Shown: positions 26,126 through 34,804 of the stretch, in pieces
Numbering within the stretch: the stretch's first letter is position 1
Layout: each line of letters opens with the position of its first letter
DNA from: Candidatus Obscuribacterales bacterium
GTDB taxonomy: Bacteria; Cyanobacteriota; Vampirovibrionia; Obscuribacterales; Obscuribacteraceae
NCBI GenBank assembly: GCA_019745415.1
Contig: JAIETF010000051.1
Span: forward strand, 1-64,000
Direction of reading: 5' to 3'
Length of the DNA: 64,000 nt
The notes under the pieces: generated by a model
The model's database searches: none
What the model saw: the letters and a program-made list of their open reading frames with translations, nothing else
Told to the model about the DNA's origin: nothing
Translations under genes and position numbers: made by a program

Positions 26126-26943
26126 GGAGCAAAAAGCTTCGCAAATTATTCCATGGCATTGCATTAGCGTCGATCAGTCTGAACCTTTTCCTTTTGCCTT
26201 CCTACTGCGAACCGATAGTTCTACAAGGTAATCTTACGCACGCCGAAAAACTTGTTGATAGTGGACAGCAGATTGGAAAACCACTGGCACGAACAGATAA
26301 TTGCGGCGGCGATAAAGATTGGTTTCAAGTCCCTAGCTGGCTGGCTGGGGAGTGGCTAGCAATTAGCACTGTAATGACTGAACACGAAAACGTCTTAACA
26401 GGCGAGTCTCAAAATACCTCTAGCATCCAAGAATCTAGATTTACTGACACTTTCGGCTATCAGAGAGATAAGTACGGGAATGTCTGGAGCATTAAATTCA
26501 TTCCTGATGTGATAACAGTCCACGAAAAGGAGCATGAATCGACAGAACCCCAGAAAGCAAAGATGTGGGTCGTGCGGAGGACTCTAGAACCAGTAAGTGA
26601 AAACACGGATAGAGCTCTGTACAAAATCACTGAATTTATGAGCAAACTAGATTCTGCCAAAATGGTTATCGAGCAAGAATCTCGAGAATCTTTCGCATGG
26701 TATGTCAATCTAAAAAGCGGACAGATAGCTAGACTCGTAGACACTATGTCTTACGATAAAGACGGACATGCAGTGGAGCGGTACCAGAAGACATCAATAC
26801 TAAGAAGATCTAAGGTCTTCACACCCAGAGATGAAGCAGGTAATCGAAACCTACGTACATCCTTTTGCAAATACCTTGAATTGTCGGGCCAAGGAAATCT
26901 AATTCCGCAGAAAACTGGCGCGCAGGAGAGCACTCACAAGTGA
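26119..26943 (+). CDS. Exported hypothetical protein
   Basis: 274 residues. A signal peptide ends near PSYC-EP. The body has alternating beta strands, with the striking WFQVPSWLAGEWLAISTVM motif near residue 75 and a lipocalin-like series of strands (YGNVWSIKFIPDVITVHE, AKMWVVRRTLEPVS, ALYKITEFMS). I do not recognise the family; a beta-barrel binding fold is inferred. It overlaps the TonB-like gene by 7 bp and the next gene by 4 bp (GTGA). Confidence 0.65.
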   Translation: MVRSKKLRKLFHGIALASISLNLFLLPSYCEPIVLQGNLTHAEKLVDSGQQIGKPLARTDNCGGDKDWFQVPSWLAGEWLAISTVMTEHENVLTGESQNTSSIQESRFTDTFGYQRDKYGNVWSIKFIPDVITVHEKEHESTEPQKAKMWVVRRTLEPVSENTDRALYKITEFMSKLDSAKMVIEQESRESFAWYVNLKSGQIARLVDTMSYDKDGHAVERYQKTSILRRSKVFTPRDEAGNRNLRTSFCKYLELSGQGNLIPQKTGAQESTHK

Positions 26944-28028
26944 CTGAAATTAAATTCAAAACATTAGTTACGGTTGTCTTTCTATTTGTGACTATACCTC
27001 CTGCAATCGGACTAGATTCTCTCGCGGAAGCCTATTTGGAACAGGGAAAGGTTGTCTACGATAGAGGCGATTTGATGGGAGCCAAGAGACTATTTAACCA
27101 AGCTGCTGTCCACGCAGTTAAAACATACGACAGCCCGCTCCATAAAGCATCCATCTTTAATAACGCAGGAGAAGTCTACAGAAGACTCTTCGAGCTAAAA
27201 GGTAGAAATTACCAGCCAGATGAAGAAGACAGAGCGACAGCGCCAACGCTAAAAATTGTTTGCCCTAATGACCCATTAGATTCCATTCTTCCAGAAGCCT
27301 CGGCTGAGTGGATGGCCCAAAGATACCTCAAACTAGCTCTTGAGATAAAAGAGAACACGCTAGGCACTTTCTCGCTTGATGTAGCCAGAAGCATGGAAAA
27401 TCTCGCCTCCTTGTATCTAGCAATTGAAAGAGTTGACGAAGCAGAGGCTCTTTTGCGAAAAGCTCTAAAGATCAGAGAGACAAAGGAGGGCTTACATAGT
27501 TCATCAATAGCTCCAATTTGTTTTCGCCTGGGTAAAGCACTTAAGGACAGGTCCTACAGACACTCAGATGACAATGCAAAGTCGGCAGCCTTGAACGACG
27601 CAGTATCAAACTTTCAAAGAGCAAAAAGACTTTGGCTCAGCTCTAACAGTGCACCAGAATTGATAGCCGCGGCATGCCAAGAGACAAGCTTCTGCCACTA
27701 CCTTCTCTTCGGACTACTAGGCCAACCGGTTAGTCTGGATCTAGCAGAAAGGTTATACGATGAATCAGAGCAACGATATCAGAAAAATCTACCTAGACTT
27801 AAGAAGAGATACGATGAGTTTAAGTCTGTTCTCCACCCAGTGGCTGTAGAAATCGAACTCTTCTGGGAAAGAAAGGTCCTTGAGCAGAAAACAAGCGATG
27901 GAAGATTGCCCGCATCTGCTGGCGATGAGTTGGTACGGCTCATGAAGGCGAAGAAGAGACTAGGAAAGACAGAGGACTACAAGGAAGCTCAAGAGCTTTA
28001 CAATAAATACTGCCGGACCAATCAATGA
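26940..28028 (+). CDS. Exported TPR protein of kinesin-light-chain type
   Basis: 362 residues starting with GTG in a GTGA overlap. The SD AGGAGAG (26924-26930) stands 9 nt upstream. A signal peptide (FKTLVTVVFLFVTIPPAIG) is followed by long TPRs (YLEQGKVVYDRGDLMGAKRLF, MENLASLYLAIERVDEAEALLRKAL, and a coiled C-terminus). It probably forms a complex with the other products of this operon. Confidence 0.75.
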   Translation: MTEIKFKTLVTVVFLFVTIPPAIGLDSLAEAYLEQGKVVYDRGDLMGAKRLFNQAAVHAVKTYDSPLHKASIFNNAGEVYRRLFELKGRNYQPDEEDRATAPTLKIVCPNDPLDSILPEASAEWMAQRYLKLALEIKENTLGTFSLDVARSMENLASLYLAIERVDEAEALLRKALKIRETKEGLHSSSIAPICFRLGKALKDRSYRHSDDNAKSAALNDAVSNFQRAKRLWLSSNSAPELIAAACQETSFCHYLLFGLLGQPVSLDLAERLYDESEQRYQKNLPRLKKRYDEFKSVLHPVAVEIELFWERKVLEQKTSDGRLPASAGDELVRLMKAKKRLGKTEDYKEAQELYNKYCRTNQ

Positions 28029-28891
28029 GCAAGAAACTCTCTGGATTTCTAATTTTCGGACTATCGTCCATCTTGATTATGTGCCTTGTTCCACCTTGGG
28101 AGCATCGAAGAGGGCCCATAGGATACTTCCCTCTCTGGGCACCACCAGAAATACCCTCATGCTCAATAGACTCTGAGCGATTGTTCTTTCAAGTAATTGT
28201 TCTGGTTTTGGCGAGCGCAATCGCTTTGCTCATCTCCAATCAATTCAAATTTAGTGGTTGGAAAGACTCTATCGCGCTTCGGACAGAAAAATTGAATCAC
28301 GCCTTAGAGAGAAAGAAAAGACTATTTACTACCCTGCTAATTGTTCTGACTTGCCTCGCGCTAGCAATCATTCCTATAAATTGGTATATGAAGCTTGAGA
28401 AAGAGAAGAAGGCACGTCGCTTAGCGGAAGAACAATCGCTTCTAGATAAAAAACTAAATGATGAAAGAGAGAAGGAACTTCGAATAGCAGCACTAATAGC
28501 AAGAGACGAAGCTGCGAAACAATTGAGATTTGAGCAAGCGCTCGCCAAGCCAAAAAGGTGGCCTATAAATCTCAGAGAAAGGCAGATAAAAGGCGTTGCA
28601 ACCACAAGGTGGCTCAAAGGTTTAATGAAGATAGAACTCGAACTGACTGCCACGCCTGAGCTAATAGAACTGGCCGACGCTCGACAAGAAAGTATGCATA
28701 TTTCATTCTTTAGCAAAGTAGGTAACTTCATAGTTAACGTTCCCGTGCCACCAGGTTCACTAATTGTACAAAAAGACAAAAGAGGGGCGTGGAGCAGGTT
28801 GGTAATGATACCATCTGAGGTGCCTATTGGCTCGAAAGAATACTCTACACTTGCCGGCATAAGAGTGATCTATGATGCATATGGATTCTAA
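28025..28891 (+). CDS. Membrane protein with a coiled coil and an extracytoplasmic or cytosolic beta domain
   Basis: 288 residues. Three hydrophobic helices are seen (about 7-24, 55-72, 97-118), then a charged coiled coil (EKEKKARRLAEEQSLLDKKL, to about 170) and a C-terminal strand-rich domain. Unknown family. It starts inside the stop of the TPR gene (ATGA) and is the last gene of the four-gene operon. It may anchor the exported TPR and TonB-like proteins. Confidence 0.65.
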   Translation: MSKKLSGFLIFGLSSILIMCLVPPWEHRRGPIGYFPLWAPPEIPSCSIDSERLFFQVIVLVLASAIALLISNQFKFSGWKDSIALRTEKLNHALERKKRLFTTLLIVLTCLALAIIPINWYMKLEKEKKARRLAEEQSLLDKKLNDEREKELRIAALIARDEAAKQLRFEQALAKPKRWPINLRERQIKGVATTRWLKGLMKIELELTATPELIELADARQESMHISFFSKVGNFIVNVPVPPGSLIVQKDKRGAWSRLVMIPSEVPIGSKEYSTLAGIRVIYDAYGF

Positions 28892-28999
28892 AGCTACAAA
28901 ACAACATAACAGGCAATATCTACCGCTGGTCAAGAATTCGGGCGGCGTAAGTGGCGTCTTTATCTGCGGCTTTAGCCTTACCGGTTAAGGTCAATCTAA

Positions 29000-29590
29000 C
29001 TACTTCGCAATAGTTTGATTCTCAACAGTCTCTGAGCCTTCGCGTTTGATGATTCGACTAAGCACAGAGCCGTCATGATTGAGCTTGCAAGTCAGTTGAG
29101 GTCCAAAGAACTCTGCGTAAGTATTCTTGGGTGAAGAACCCAGGGTAATTCGGCGCTCATCTCCGAGCGTGATATAGGAAAATCTCATTCCGTTGCCGAG
29201 ACTAGTCGACGCCATGTTTAGTGAGCTGTCTTTGCCGGAACGACCCAAGCTCAGAGAACTGATACCGGAATCAATATGCGCCAAGTAACACGCACTCTCA
29301 TCCTTATCCAGTAAATTGATCTCAATCCTCCTTTCCTTTGCGGGTGCCGACTGTTGAGAAACTCTCATCAACAGTTTAAGTTTGTTGTCTGATGAAGACA
29401 GAAGAATTCTCGGTTCACCCTGGTCAAGAGACATCGATATTCTTGATGCACCTTTGGAGTCAACAACGCTTAAAGAACGACAACTAAGATTGGAAAAAGT
29501 TGGACTTAGACTAAGCATCGACCAGAAAGTTCCAGCACCTATTGCAGCGCCAACTAAAGCTGAAAGCAAGCAAACATAGACTTTTTGCAC
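29000..29590 (-). CDS. Secreted or anchored hypothetical protein
   Basis: 196 residues. A GTG start has AAGGAG 8 nt upstream. One N-terminal hydrophobic segment (VCLLSALVGAAIGAGTFWSM) is followed by a repetitive strand pattern (SLSVVDSKGASRISMSLDQG, EPRILLSSSDNKLKLLMRVS, LGDERRITLGSSP), suggesting a beta-solenoid or beta-sandwich. No family recognised. Confidence 0.6.
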   Translation of the reverse strand: MQKVYVCLLSALVGAAIGAGTFWSMLSLSPTFSNLSCRSLSVVDSKGASRISMSLDQGEPRILLSSSDNKLKLLMRVSQQSAPAKERRIEINLLDKDESACYLAHIDSGISSLSLGRSGKDSSLNMASTSLGNGMRFSYITLGDERRITLGSSPKNTYAEFFGPQLTCKLNHDGSVLSRIIKREGSETVENQTIAK

Positions 29591-29780
29591 ACGAAGACTC
29601 CTTACTTAAGGTCGCAACCAACGTCAATAATACCTTGATGGCTCTCCTGCAAAAAACTGTTCACCGAGACAGAGCCGTCCAGATACTAGTTAGGACAAAT
29701 CAAAAGTATGATAATGTCGAACTTCAACATTGCCTAGCTACCAAAGAATGAAGAGCCAACCTTGTAATTCTATAGCCAAT

Positions 29781-30860
29781 TTACTTTCGCGCAATCAGTT
29801 CAGACTCATTGCAACAAACCGAACCAGGAAGTGCGAAAAAGAATGGCACTACTTGAGTATCAAGGTCTCTTGGAGCACCCTGGGATTTAAAATAGGGATA
29901 TGTAACAAGCGGTTGAATAGACCTAACAATCTTTGTGCTTTCTTGCTCCAAGTGCGCGATCTCTTCAGTTGCAGCTTTATACTTGCTCGCTGGCGTCTCG
30001 CTTTTTATCCATGCCTCCATCTCTGCGTACTTTTCATCAACGACATCAGCATGAAGTCCGAGCAGATCAGAAAGACGCATAGAATCGAACATTTGCTTGG
30101 CATGCCTAGCTTCTTCAAATCTTCCTTCCGAAAGAAGAATAAAGGGTATTCGAAAACTATAGTCTGGCCCAAAGAGAATACACAAATTAAAGTCATAGGC
30201 CGCCCTGGCAACCAGGTCAATAAGAGCCGGTCTATTCGGAGCCTGATTAATCAACCAGTTTCCTGCCTTTTGTATCTCCTTAACCAAAGAGCGAACCTGG
30301 CCTCTCACCTCAGAGGGATCTAACTTCTCAGTAGTCTTCTCACTAGCCTTGGGTAACCGAGCACACTCTGGGTGCACCCGTAACAACTCCTGCAATTCTC
30401 TATTCCAGTTTTCTCCTTTGACAATAAATGGGTTTAGTAGAGTCCGAGCATAAGCTTCCCAATCTTTTTCATCCACTGACTCCGGAGCAATTCGAACCTT
30501 AAACTCTGTTTTCACCAACGGAACGGGATTCAGAAAGAAACGAGGGCAGCCCACTCTAAAATAAGGAGCTGTAATAACAATAGTCCCGGTTGAAAGTGGG
30601 CACCACGGCTTAATAGCCTTCTGAAAGCGCTTGTACTCTCGCTCGATCCCAATATCGATGAATACTAGGGCGGGCAGGTAATAGATCGAATCTAACCCGC
30701 CTACCCAGCGGTTACCCGAGGTGGAAACGAAGGTTGCGGCTAAGAGAAACTCTTTACTAGGCTGCCTGTAGAACACACAACCCTCTTTGCTCCAGCCTTC
30801 CGATGTCAGCTCTTCTTCCAACATTCGCTGACAAGATTTCTTTAGCTTTTGAGTTACCAT
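29781..30860 (-). CDS. Hypothetical cytosolic protein
   Basis: 359 residues without signal or membrane segments. The N-terminal part has an aromatic-rich strand region (WVGGLDSIYYLPALVFIDIG), and the C-terminal half is helical. I do not recognise it. The ATG at 30860 was chosen because AAAGGGG stands about 6 nt upstream; the 18-residue longer frame lacks one. Local base composition is more AT-rich than the haem or hydrogenase regions, and neighbours are unrelated orphans, so recent gain is possible. Confidence 0.65.
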   Translation of the reverse strand: MVTQKLKKSCQRMLEEELTSEGWSKEGCVFYRQPSKEFLLAATFVSTSGNRWVGGLDSIYYLPALVFIDIGIEREYKRFQKAIKPWCPLSTGTIVITAPYFRVGCPRFFLNPVPLVKTEFKVRIAPESVDEKDWEAYARTLLNPFIVKGENWNRELQELLRVHPECARLPKASEKTTEKLDPSEVRGQVRSLVKEIQKAGNWLINQAPNRPALIDLVARAAYDFNLCILFGPDYSFRIPFILLSEGRFEEARHAKQMFDSMRLSDLLGLHADVVDEKYAEMEAWIKSETPASKYKAATEEIAHLEQESTKIVRSIQPLVTYPYFKSQGAPRDLDTQVVPFFFALPGSVCCNESELIARK

Positions 30861-31264
30861 TCTTACCCCTTTAGGAGATAAAAGGCGGGACGTATCAGCC
30901 CTCCTAAGTATCAAAATACCTCTAACTCATTGTACCCATCGGTATGCTACTCGGAAAAGTTGCATGGGCAACGGAAAGCTGATGGAGCATATTGCATTAC
31001 TCACCAACAATAACAAATGGCTGCACTCTTCGATACTTTAGGGAGCCTCCTAAACCCATTTCCAAAGCTGGATAGGCGATTCACCGGGAGTCGGTAAAGG
31101 TCAACGCCGCGAGCGGTGACGAATCCCTCGGTTGTCTTAACTTCAACCCATGAACCATCTCCAAACTCCCAAGGCGGATCGAGGCAGAAATCCTAAAGAC
31201 AAAAATTGATTAGGCTGTGATTGAGACGCTGTAAATCAGTACATGCAAAAACAATTCAAGCACT
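30861..31264 (-). other. Stretch without an intact gene
   Basis: About 400 bp with no start-to-stop gene. The right half holds a minus-strand coding remnant (31001-31192). I see no promoter, RNA or long repeat in the rest. Confidence 0.5.
31001..31192 (-). pseudogene. Coding remnant with an SH3-like segment
   Basis: 63 open codons between an in-frame TAG (31195-31193) and TGA (31003-31001), without ATG, GTG or TTG near the beginning. The translation has protein-like composition, including WEFGDGSWVEVKTTEGFVTA and RGVDLYRLP, which resembles an SH3-type fold. It is probably a decayed gene fragment. Confidence 0.3.
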
Positions 31265-32284
31265 TCACCAAATACCAAGCTTGGCTCTTAGCCACTGAGT
31301 AGAACGCGGGAACGCCTGCATAACTGCTTTACTTTGAGAATCATTCACGTTATCACCGATGAGGGCTCCAGTAATCTCGGAACAGGCTTCCATAGGTTTC
31401 AGATAATATGTATTCTCAGACCGAGCATCTTCATTCATGGCGGCGATATCGTCTTTGTGCTTCAACAAGAACTCAGCATTAAGCGAAAGACGCATGAGAT
31501 CATCTATACCGTGTCCCATTTCATGAATGGCACAATGATAGATGGACTCATCAGTAAATGGCTCTTGCAGTTTGGTTGTGCCTCTAATCATCGGTCTCTC
31601 AAAGAGTCCGATATCTGGTCCCCCGTTGTCTCTATGATAGGTTTGCCCACCCATCTCACCGATCACACTTTCTGTCCCATCAGCCTTCGCTTCTATATCT
31701 TTGTGACCCGGCCATCTATCCATACTATTGGGCGCTACTGTAAATGTAGCGCCACTCTCGCTCAGCATCTTGTAGTAAGGCGCTCTAACTTTGCGAATCG
31801 CCCGTTTTACTAGTTCGACAGTGCGCGCACTCACAGGCGAATGACCATACTGAGGAGGAGTGATAAACACGCGATCTATAAAAGCCTCCTGCCCTGGAGC
31901 AGAAACCACCTTCTTTGCTGCCGGCAAAACTGATGAATATCTGCTGGCAACCAGCGGATCAATTCGCACCGCCTGGTGAAAAGCAGTCTGCGATTCAGGA
32001 CTGGTTGGGTACTTACTCATGAGCTGACAGTATGTATCAAGAGCACGACGCTGGTCACCGCATCCTGTAAACGCATAAGCCAAATACAAATAGACCGCTG
32101 GCTGAGCTGCACCTTTGGCAGTGACGATGCTAAGGTGTTGCACGGCAGTGCGATAATCGCGACGGCCATAGGCGGCGAGACCTTCTTTCAGTGACTGTTC
32201 ACTCTGAGCCATGACTGGTAGGCTCCAAAACAGCAAAGAAGCTAGAACGATGACCCTACAACATTTTGAAACACCTGGAATCAA
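31265..32284 (-). CDS. Secreted zinc metalloprotease with TPR region, lethal-factor-like
   Basis: 339 residues. A signal peptide (VIVLASLLFWSLPVMA-Q) is followed by TPR-like helices (GLAAYGRRDYRTAVQHLSIV, AVYLYLAYAFTGCGDQRRAL) up to about 120. The C-terminal half is a zincin domain with HEMGHGIDD (H254, E255, H258) and a downstream MEACSEITG helix whose E303 or E299 would be the third ligand. HExxHxxD followed by a distal Glu recalls the anthrax lethal-factor-like (ATLF) group. The start is TTG with AGGGG about 9 nt upstream. It lies 4 bp behind the NADAR gene, so it is probably co-transcribed with it. Confidence 0.75.
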   Translation of the reverse strand: MIPGVSKCCRVIVLASLLFWSLPVMAQSEQSLKEGLAAYGRRDYRTAVQHLSIVTAKGAAQPAVYLYLAYAFTGCGDQRRALDTYCQLMSKYPTSPESQTAFHQAVRIDPLVASRYSSVLPAAKKVVSAPGQEAFIDRVFITPPQYGHSPVSARTVELVKRAIRKVRAPYYKMLSESGATFTVAPNSMDRWPGHKDIEAKADGTESVIGEMGGQTYHRDNGGPDIGLFERPMIRGTTKLQEPFTDESIYHCAIHEMGHGIDDLMRLSLNAEFLLKHKDDIAAMNEDARSENTYYLKPMEACSEITGALIGDNVNDSQSKAVMQAFPRSTQWLRAKLGIW

Positions 32285-32288
32285 TTAT

Positions 32289-32798
32289 CTAGACCCCTGA
32301 GAGTTGCTTAGCAAAAATTTCACGAACTTCCATCAAGATCTGCCCGAGCTTGTTCTTGCCACTGCCATCACCACCGTCGCCCCAGTAACTATCTTTTGAT
32401 GTATGCTCAACTAAAAGGGCATCGCCTGTCGACAACAAAATCTTTCTCAATTCGTCGTGCTGGCTAAACTTGGCTAGAACAGCCTTCTTCATCAACTCAT
32501 CCTTCACTTCTTCCCAATCTCTTCTAAGAACATGCAAGCGACTGCGACCCATTCTCGCAGCTACCATCGGTGACTTCTCAGATCTTATTCTCTCTTGATA
32601 GTCTCGATTATCAGGAAACTTCTGAGCTTGAAAGTAGTGCTCTGTGGTCAACCATTTCTTACCGTCAAGCTCGAAGGGATACCTGGCAAAGTTCGAAAAG
32701 CAGCCGTAGGCATCCTTGGTGCTGTAGAAATTGATTACTTCCTTATTCACTACGCCAAAACCCCCAAAAAGTGCCTCACTACCTACGGCAATCGCCAC
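32289..32798 (-). CDS. NADAR-domain protein (YbiA-like)
   Basis: 169 residues. The NADAR fold is recognisable: INFYSTKDAYGCFSNFARYP, WLTTEHYFQAQKF, RMGRSRLHVLRRDWEEVKDE, and TSKDSYWGDGGDGSGKNKLG near the C-terminus. Characterised members hydrolyse N-glycosidic bonds: YbiA-type proteins act on riboflavin-pathway intermediates, and others remove ADP-ribose from guanine bases. The true role here is open. The GTG start has AAGGGG about 11 nt upstream. It sits between a small membrane protein gene and the secreted metalloprotease gene, all minus strand. Confidence 0.85.
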   Translation of the reverse strand: MAIAVGSEALFGGFGVVNKEVINFYSTKDAYGCFSNFARYPFELDGKKWLTTEHYFQAQKFPDNRDYQERIRSEKSPMVAARMGRSRLHVLRRDWEEVKDELMKKAVLAKFSQHDELRKILLSTGDALLVEHTSKDSYWGDGGDGSGKNKLGQILMEVREIFAKQLSGV

Positions 32799-32800
32799 TT

Positions 32801-32977
32801 CTAAACTATCCCCTTAACCAGCTCTGTACCAGCTATTTCCAGAGTTATAACTGTTGAGTAAATCACAATTGGCAACAAAAGCAAAGATGAAACCAAGCAA
32901 GCCTGCATTCTAGAAAAGCCAAGCCGGCTAACTACTGCCACTTGCTCCGTTGGCGTTAAACTTCTAAGTGAGGCCAT
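32801..32977 (-). CDS. Small single-pass membrane protein
   Basis: 58 residues. A short polar N-terminus (SLRSLTPTEQVAVVSRLGF) precedes one membrane helix (ACLVSSLLLLPIVIYSTVI). The ATG at 32977 has AAGGAGAG about 10 nt upstream, which favours it over the longer frame from 33028. The stop is 2 nt before the NADAR start region, so the two are likely coupled. No family recognised. Confidence 0.5.
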   Translation of the reverse strand: MASLRSLTPTEQVAVVSRLGFSRMQACLVSSLLLLPIVIYSTVITLEIAGTELVKGIV

Positions 32978-33094
32978 CCACCTAGCTCTCCTTACAATTA
33001 CACAAGCCCACGCGAAACAAACCAACAATCCCTATCGTACTACCTATCCAGAGCGTGCCATAATAACCAGCCTAATAACCGCAACCTTCCAGAC

Positions 33095-34792
33095 ATGGCA
33101 AAGATTCGCTTTTCATCTATTAGAAAAGTCAGGGCGTTAAGCCTGAGCCCTCTACTCGCTCTTGCCTGCGCATACCTGGCACTTACTACAGTCAATGCGC
33201 AAACCATAGACACCAAGAGCACCACTGGCTGGCTAGTTGTAGGCAGCGACGGCAAGCACTATCCAGAGACGATCTCAGATAGTCTCAATCAAGACAAGGG
33301 CAGGAAGCTTCTTGAGTGGAGAGTCTCGCGGGGACTGAAAGCTATGGCGCTTGCCAGAGCTGTTGCAATTACCGATTTGAAATCGATCGACTTCGACATC
33401 TGGTCGAAAAACGATACATTAGTTGCCGTCCAGATCGAAGATCAAGACAAGGCTAGATTTCATGCACCGGTTATTCTGCAAGGCAGCCAGTGGAAGCACG
33501 TCACGCTTTCGCCCCGCGATTTCAAAATAAACGACGATTCGCCGGTGAAGAAAACTGCAGTTCAACCGGAACAACTGGGAAACATCTTGAGCTTTATAGA
33601 ACTAGGCGGTGCATTGAAGGCAAAAGATGCCAATGTTCTGCGCCTAGATAATTTGCATTTGGTCAGGGGTAATCCAGCAAAAGCGGTATCGGCACCAAGC
33701 ATAGTTACAAAGCCAGTGACAATAAACGCTAATCTGGCAATAGACAAACCCCTCGATATAAGGCCGGGCGGCAAGCTCACTATAACAGCCAAGCAGCTGA
33801 CACTGCGCGCGCCCGTTACTGTCGACGGAGGCACGCTTGTGATAAATGAAGCTCGACTAAGCGCCGAAGGGCGCATGCCTCACGATCTATCAATAAATGT
33901 CAAAAACGGCGGGCAAATCATAATGACCAATGCCGTTTGGCTTTCTTCGCAAATGACCTCTCTCAATCTCGAAAACGCTAGTTCAGCCGAGTTCAACAAT
34001 GTCAGATTCTCTGGCTCAGGCTTGACCGTCGAGCTTAAGCCTGGAAACAAAGTCGAACTAAAAAAGGTAGAAAACCTTGGTGAATTTGTCATTTCACCCG
34101 GTGCCCGAGTCAACGCTTACGATAGCAAAGGAATGCTATTCTGGCTCATTTTCAACAAAGAAAATCCATCTAAAATTGAGCTTCCACAAGAGCCCAGTGT
34201 CAAAGATTGGCTAGCTCCGACCTCTGCAAAATTGGACATACACATCAGACAAAGCTCAAACATAATGTGGGGTCTTGTGGTCGATTCCGGCGCAAAAGTG
34301 CATCTCAACAAAACCAATTTGCGGGCTGTCGGTATGCTGTTTACCAAACCTGGCAACTATGCAGTTACAGGAATTCGAAACAACTCAACGGCAGCCTTTC
34401 CGGCTAGCCTGGTGGACCGGCACGTCGAGCTCAGCGGCTCATCGGTGCAGTCATGGAATTTCTATCCAAGTTCAAGAACCAATCTTAGTTTGAGTAAATG
34501 CTTATTCGGAGAACTAATCGCCTTCGGCGACGGCGAGGCAAACATTACTGACTCTACCTGTGATGGCAGCGGCGGTTATATCGGCGCCCATCATTCATCG
34601 AAAGTCAAGCTTACTAGCTCTGTATTGCAATGCCCTATTGTCTCATTTGAACAGTCTCAAATAATTTTGCAATCATGCCAAGCCAGAAGCGCAGTGAGCG
34701 CTTCCGGCCAATCGAAAATAAGGATAACCAGCAGCAGTTTGGCGGAGTCACCGCAAAAGCTCGATCAGGCTCAAATTGAAATTAGAAACTGA
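33095..34792 (+). CDS. Secreted protein with carbohydrate-binding-like and beta-helix regions
   Basis: 565 residues. The signal peptide ends near LTTVNA-Q. Residues ~40-190 look like a beta-sandwich of the CBM/galactose-binding type (FDIWSKNDTLVAVQIEDQD, KHVTLSPRDF, LRLDNLHLVRG). From about 205 to the end the sequence is a series of short strands with N/S/T-rich turns (GGTLVINEARLSAEG, NGGQIIMTNAVWLSS, SSAEFNNVRFSGSG), as in right-handed beta-helices. Possible roles are polysaccharide binding or an adhesin. No catalytic motif was seen. Single gene. Confidence 0.65.
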   Translation: MAKIRFSSIRKVRALSLSPLLALACAYLALTTVNAQTIDTKSTTGWLVVGSDGKHYPETISDSLNQDKGRKLLEWRVSRGLKAMALARAVAITDLKSIDFDIWSKNDTLVAVQIEDQDKARFHAPVILQGSQWKHVTLSPRDFKINDDSPVKKTAVQPEQLGNILSFIELGGALKAKDANVLRLDNLHLVRGNPAKAVSAPSIVTKPVTINANLAIDKPLDIRPGGKLTITAKQLTLRAPVTVDGGTLVINEARLSAEGRMPHDLSINVKNGGQIIMTNAVWLSSQMTSLNLENASSAEFNNVRFSGSGLTVELKPGNKVELKKVENLGEFVISPGARVNAYDSKGMLFWLIFNKENPSKIELPQEPSVKDWLAPTSAKLDIHIRQSSNIMWGLVVDSGAKVHLNKTNLRAVGMLFTKPGNYAVTGIRNNSTAAFPASLVDRHVELSGSSVQSWNFYPSSRTNLSLSKCLFGELIAFGDGEANITDSTCDGSGGYIGAHHSSKVKLTSSVLQCPIVSFEQSQIILQSCQARSAVSASGQSKIRITSSSLAESPQKLDQAQIEIRN

Positions 34793-34804
34793 TCTAACTT
34801 CTTT

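Noticed and set aside
28920-29006. Short minus-strand open stretch with protein-like sequence (VVRLTLTGKAKAADKD) after the 29000-29590 gene
   Set aside because: Only about 28 codons, out of frame with the neighbouring gene and without homology I can name; it may be a decayed 3' end but support is too thin.
29542-30323. Plus-strand open frames opposite 29000-30860
   Set aside because: Shadows of the minus-strand genes with no start signals and unnatural composition.
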